Part shown: positions 5,947 through 6,063 of the stretch, piece after piece
How positions within the stretch are numbered: the first letter of the stretch is position 1
Layout of the letters: every line of letters starts with the position of its first letter
Assembly: GCA_002420105.1 (NCBI GenBank)
Contig: DIHJ01000016.1
Location: forward strand, 1-6,063
Length of the DNA: 6,063 nt
Source of the DNA: Nitrospira sp. UBA5699
GTDB taxonomy: Bacteria; Nitrospirota; Nitrospiria; Nitrospirales; Nitrospiraceae
Reading direction: 5' to 3'
Made by a program: the position numbers and the translations under genes
The notes under the pieces: generated by a model
What the model was told of the DNA's origin: nothing
Database searches by the model: none
Seen by the model: the letters and a program-made list of their open reading frames with translations, nothing else

Positions 5947-6063
5947 TACCAACCTTCGGTTGACCCGCGGACTATTTATCGGCTTACTGTGCCGAGTCCG
6001 ACGGATAGACTCCTCCAGTAATTTTCACGCGCTCGCACCTGCCGACGGCTCACTGTTGCTGCC

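Overview
The window comes from a moderately to highly GC-rich, Gram-negative-type bacterial chromosome. It holds six protein-coding genes that look intact, one tRNA gene, and a small structured insertion-like segment beside the tRNA. No single gene fixes the taxon. The gene style (TPR proteins, an RskA-type anti-sigma factor, GC-rich coding sequence) would suit Nitrospirota or a similar phylum, but this is a loose guess.

Layout, left to right. Bases 1-325 hold no gene I can support; there is a short terminator-like hairpin at the left edge and a candidate promoter near 275-303. Next comes a rightward two-gene unit: a membrane-anchored TPR protein (326-922), overlapped by a polytopic membrane protein of unknown function with conserved-looking histidine motifs (900-1976). 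An AT-rich spacer follows, with a good sigma-70-type promoter at 2150-2178. It drives a second rightward unit: an ECF sigma factor (2230-2832) whose stop overlaps the start of its membrane-bound RskA-like anti-sigma factor (2829-3839). tadA (3946-4419), the tRNA adenosine deaminase, lies downstream on the same strand. It converges with a leftward Sfp-type 4'-phosphopantetheinyl transferase (4440-5222).

The right end is the most unusual part. A complete tRNA-Ser(CGA) gene with encoded CCA (5395-5484) is followed by a 462-bp segment. That segment ends in a second copy of the tRNA 3' end (T-loop to CCA, 23 of 24 positions with one inserted base). In order it carries a 21-bp perfect inverted repeat that starts inside the tRNA acceptor end, two further hairpins built on the same CAAGATG/CATCTTG heptamer, a small GIY-YIG nuclease gene (5587-5862), and a REP-like hairpin. 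There is no integrase. This looks like a minimal tRNA-associated GIY-YIG element or the remnant of a tRNA-targeted integration. The last 117 bases (5947-6063) show only short weak hairpins and no gene.

Functionally the window is a set of independent small units: an envelope-associated TPR/membrane pair, a stress-type sigma/anti-sigma switch, tRNA modification, carrier-protein activation, and a probable selfish element parked at a tRNA.
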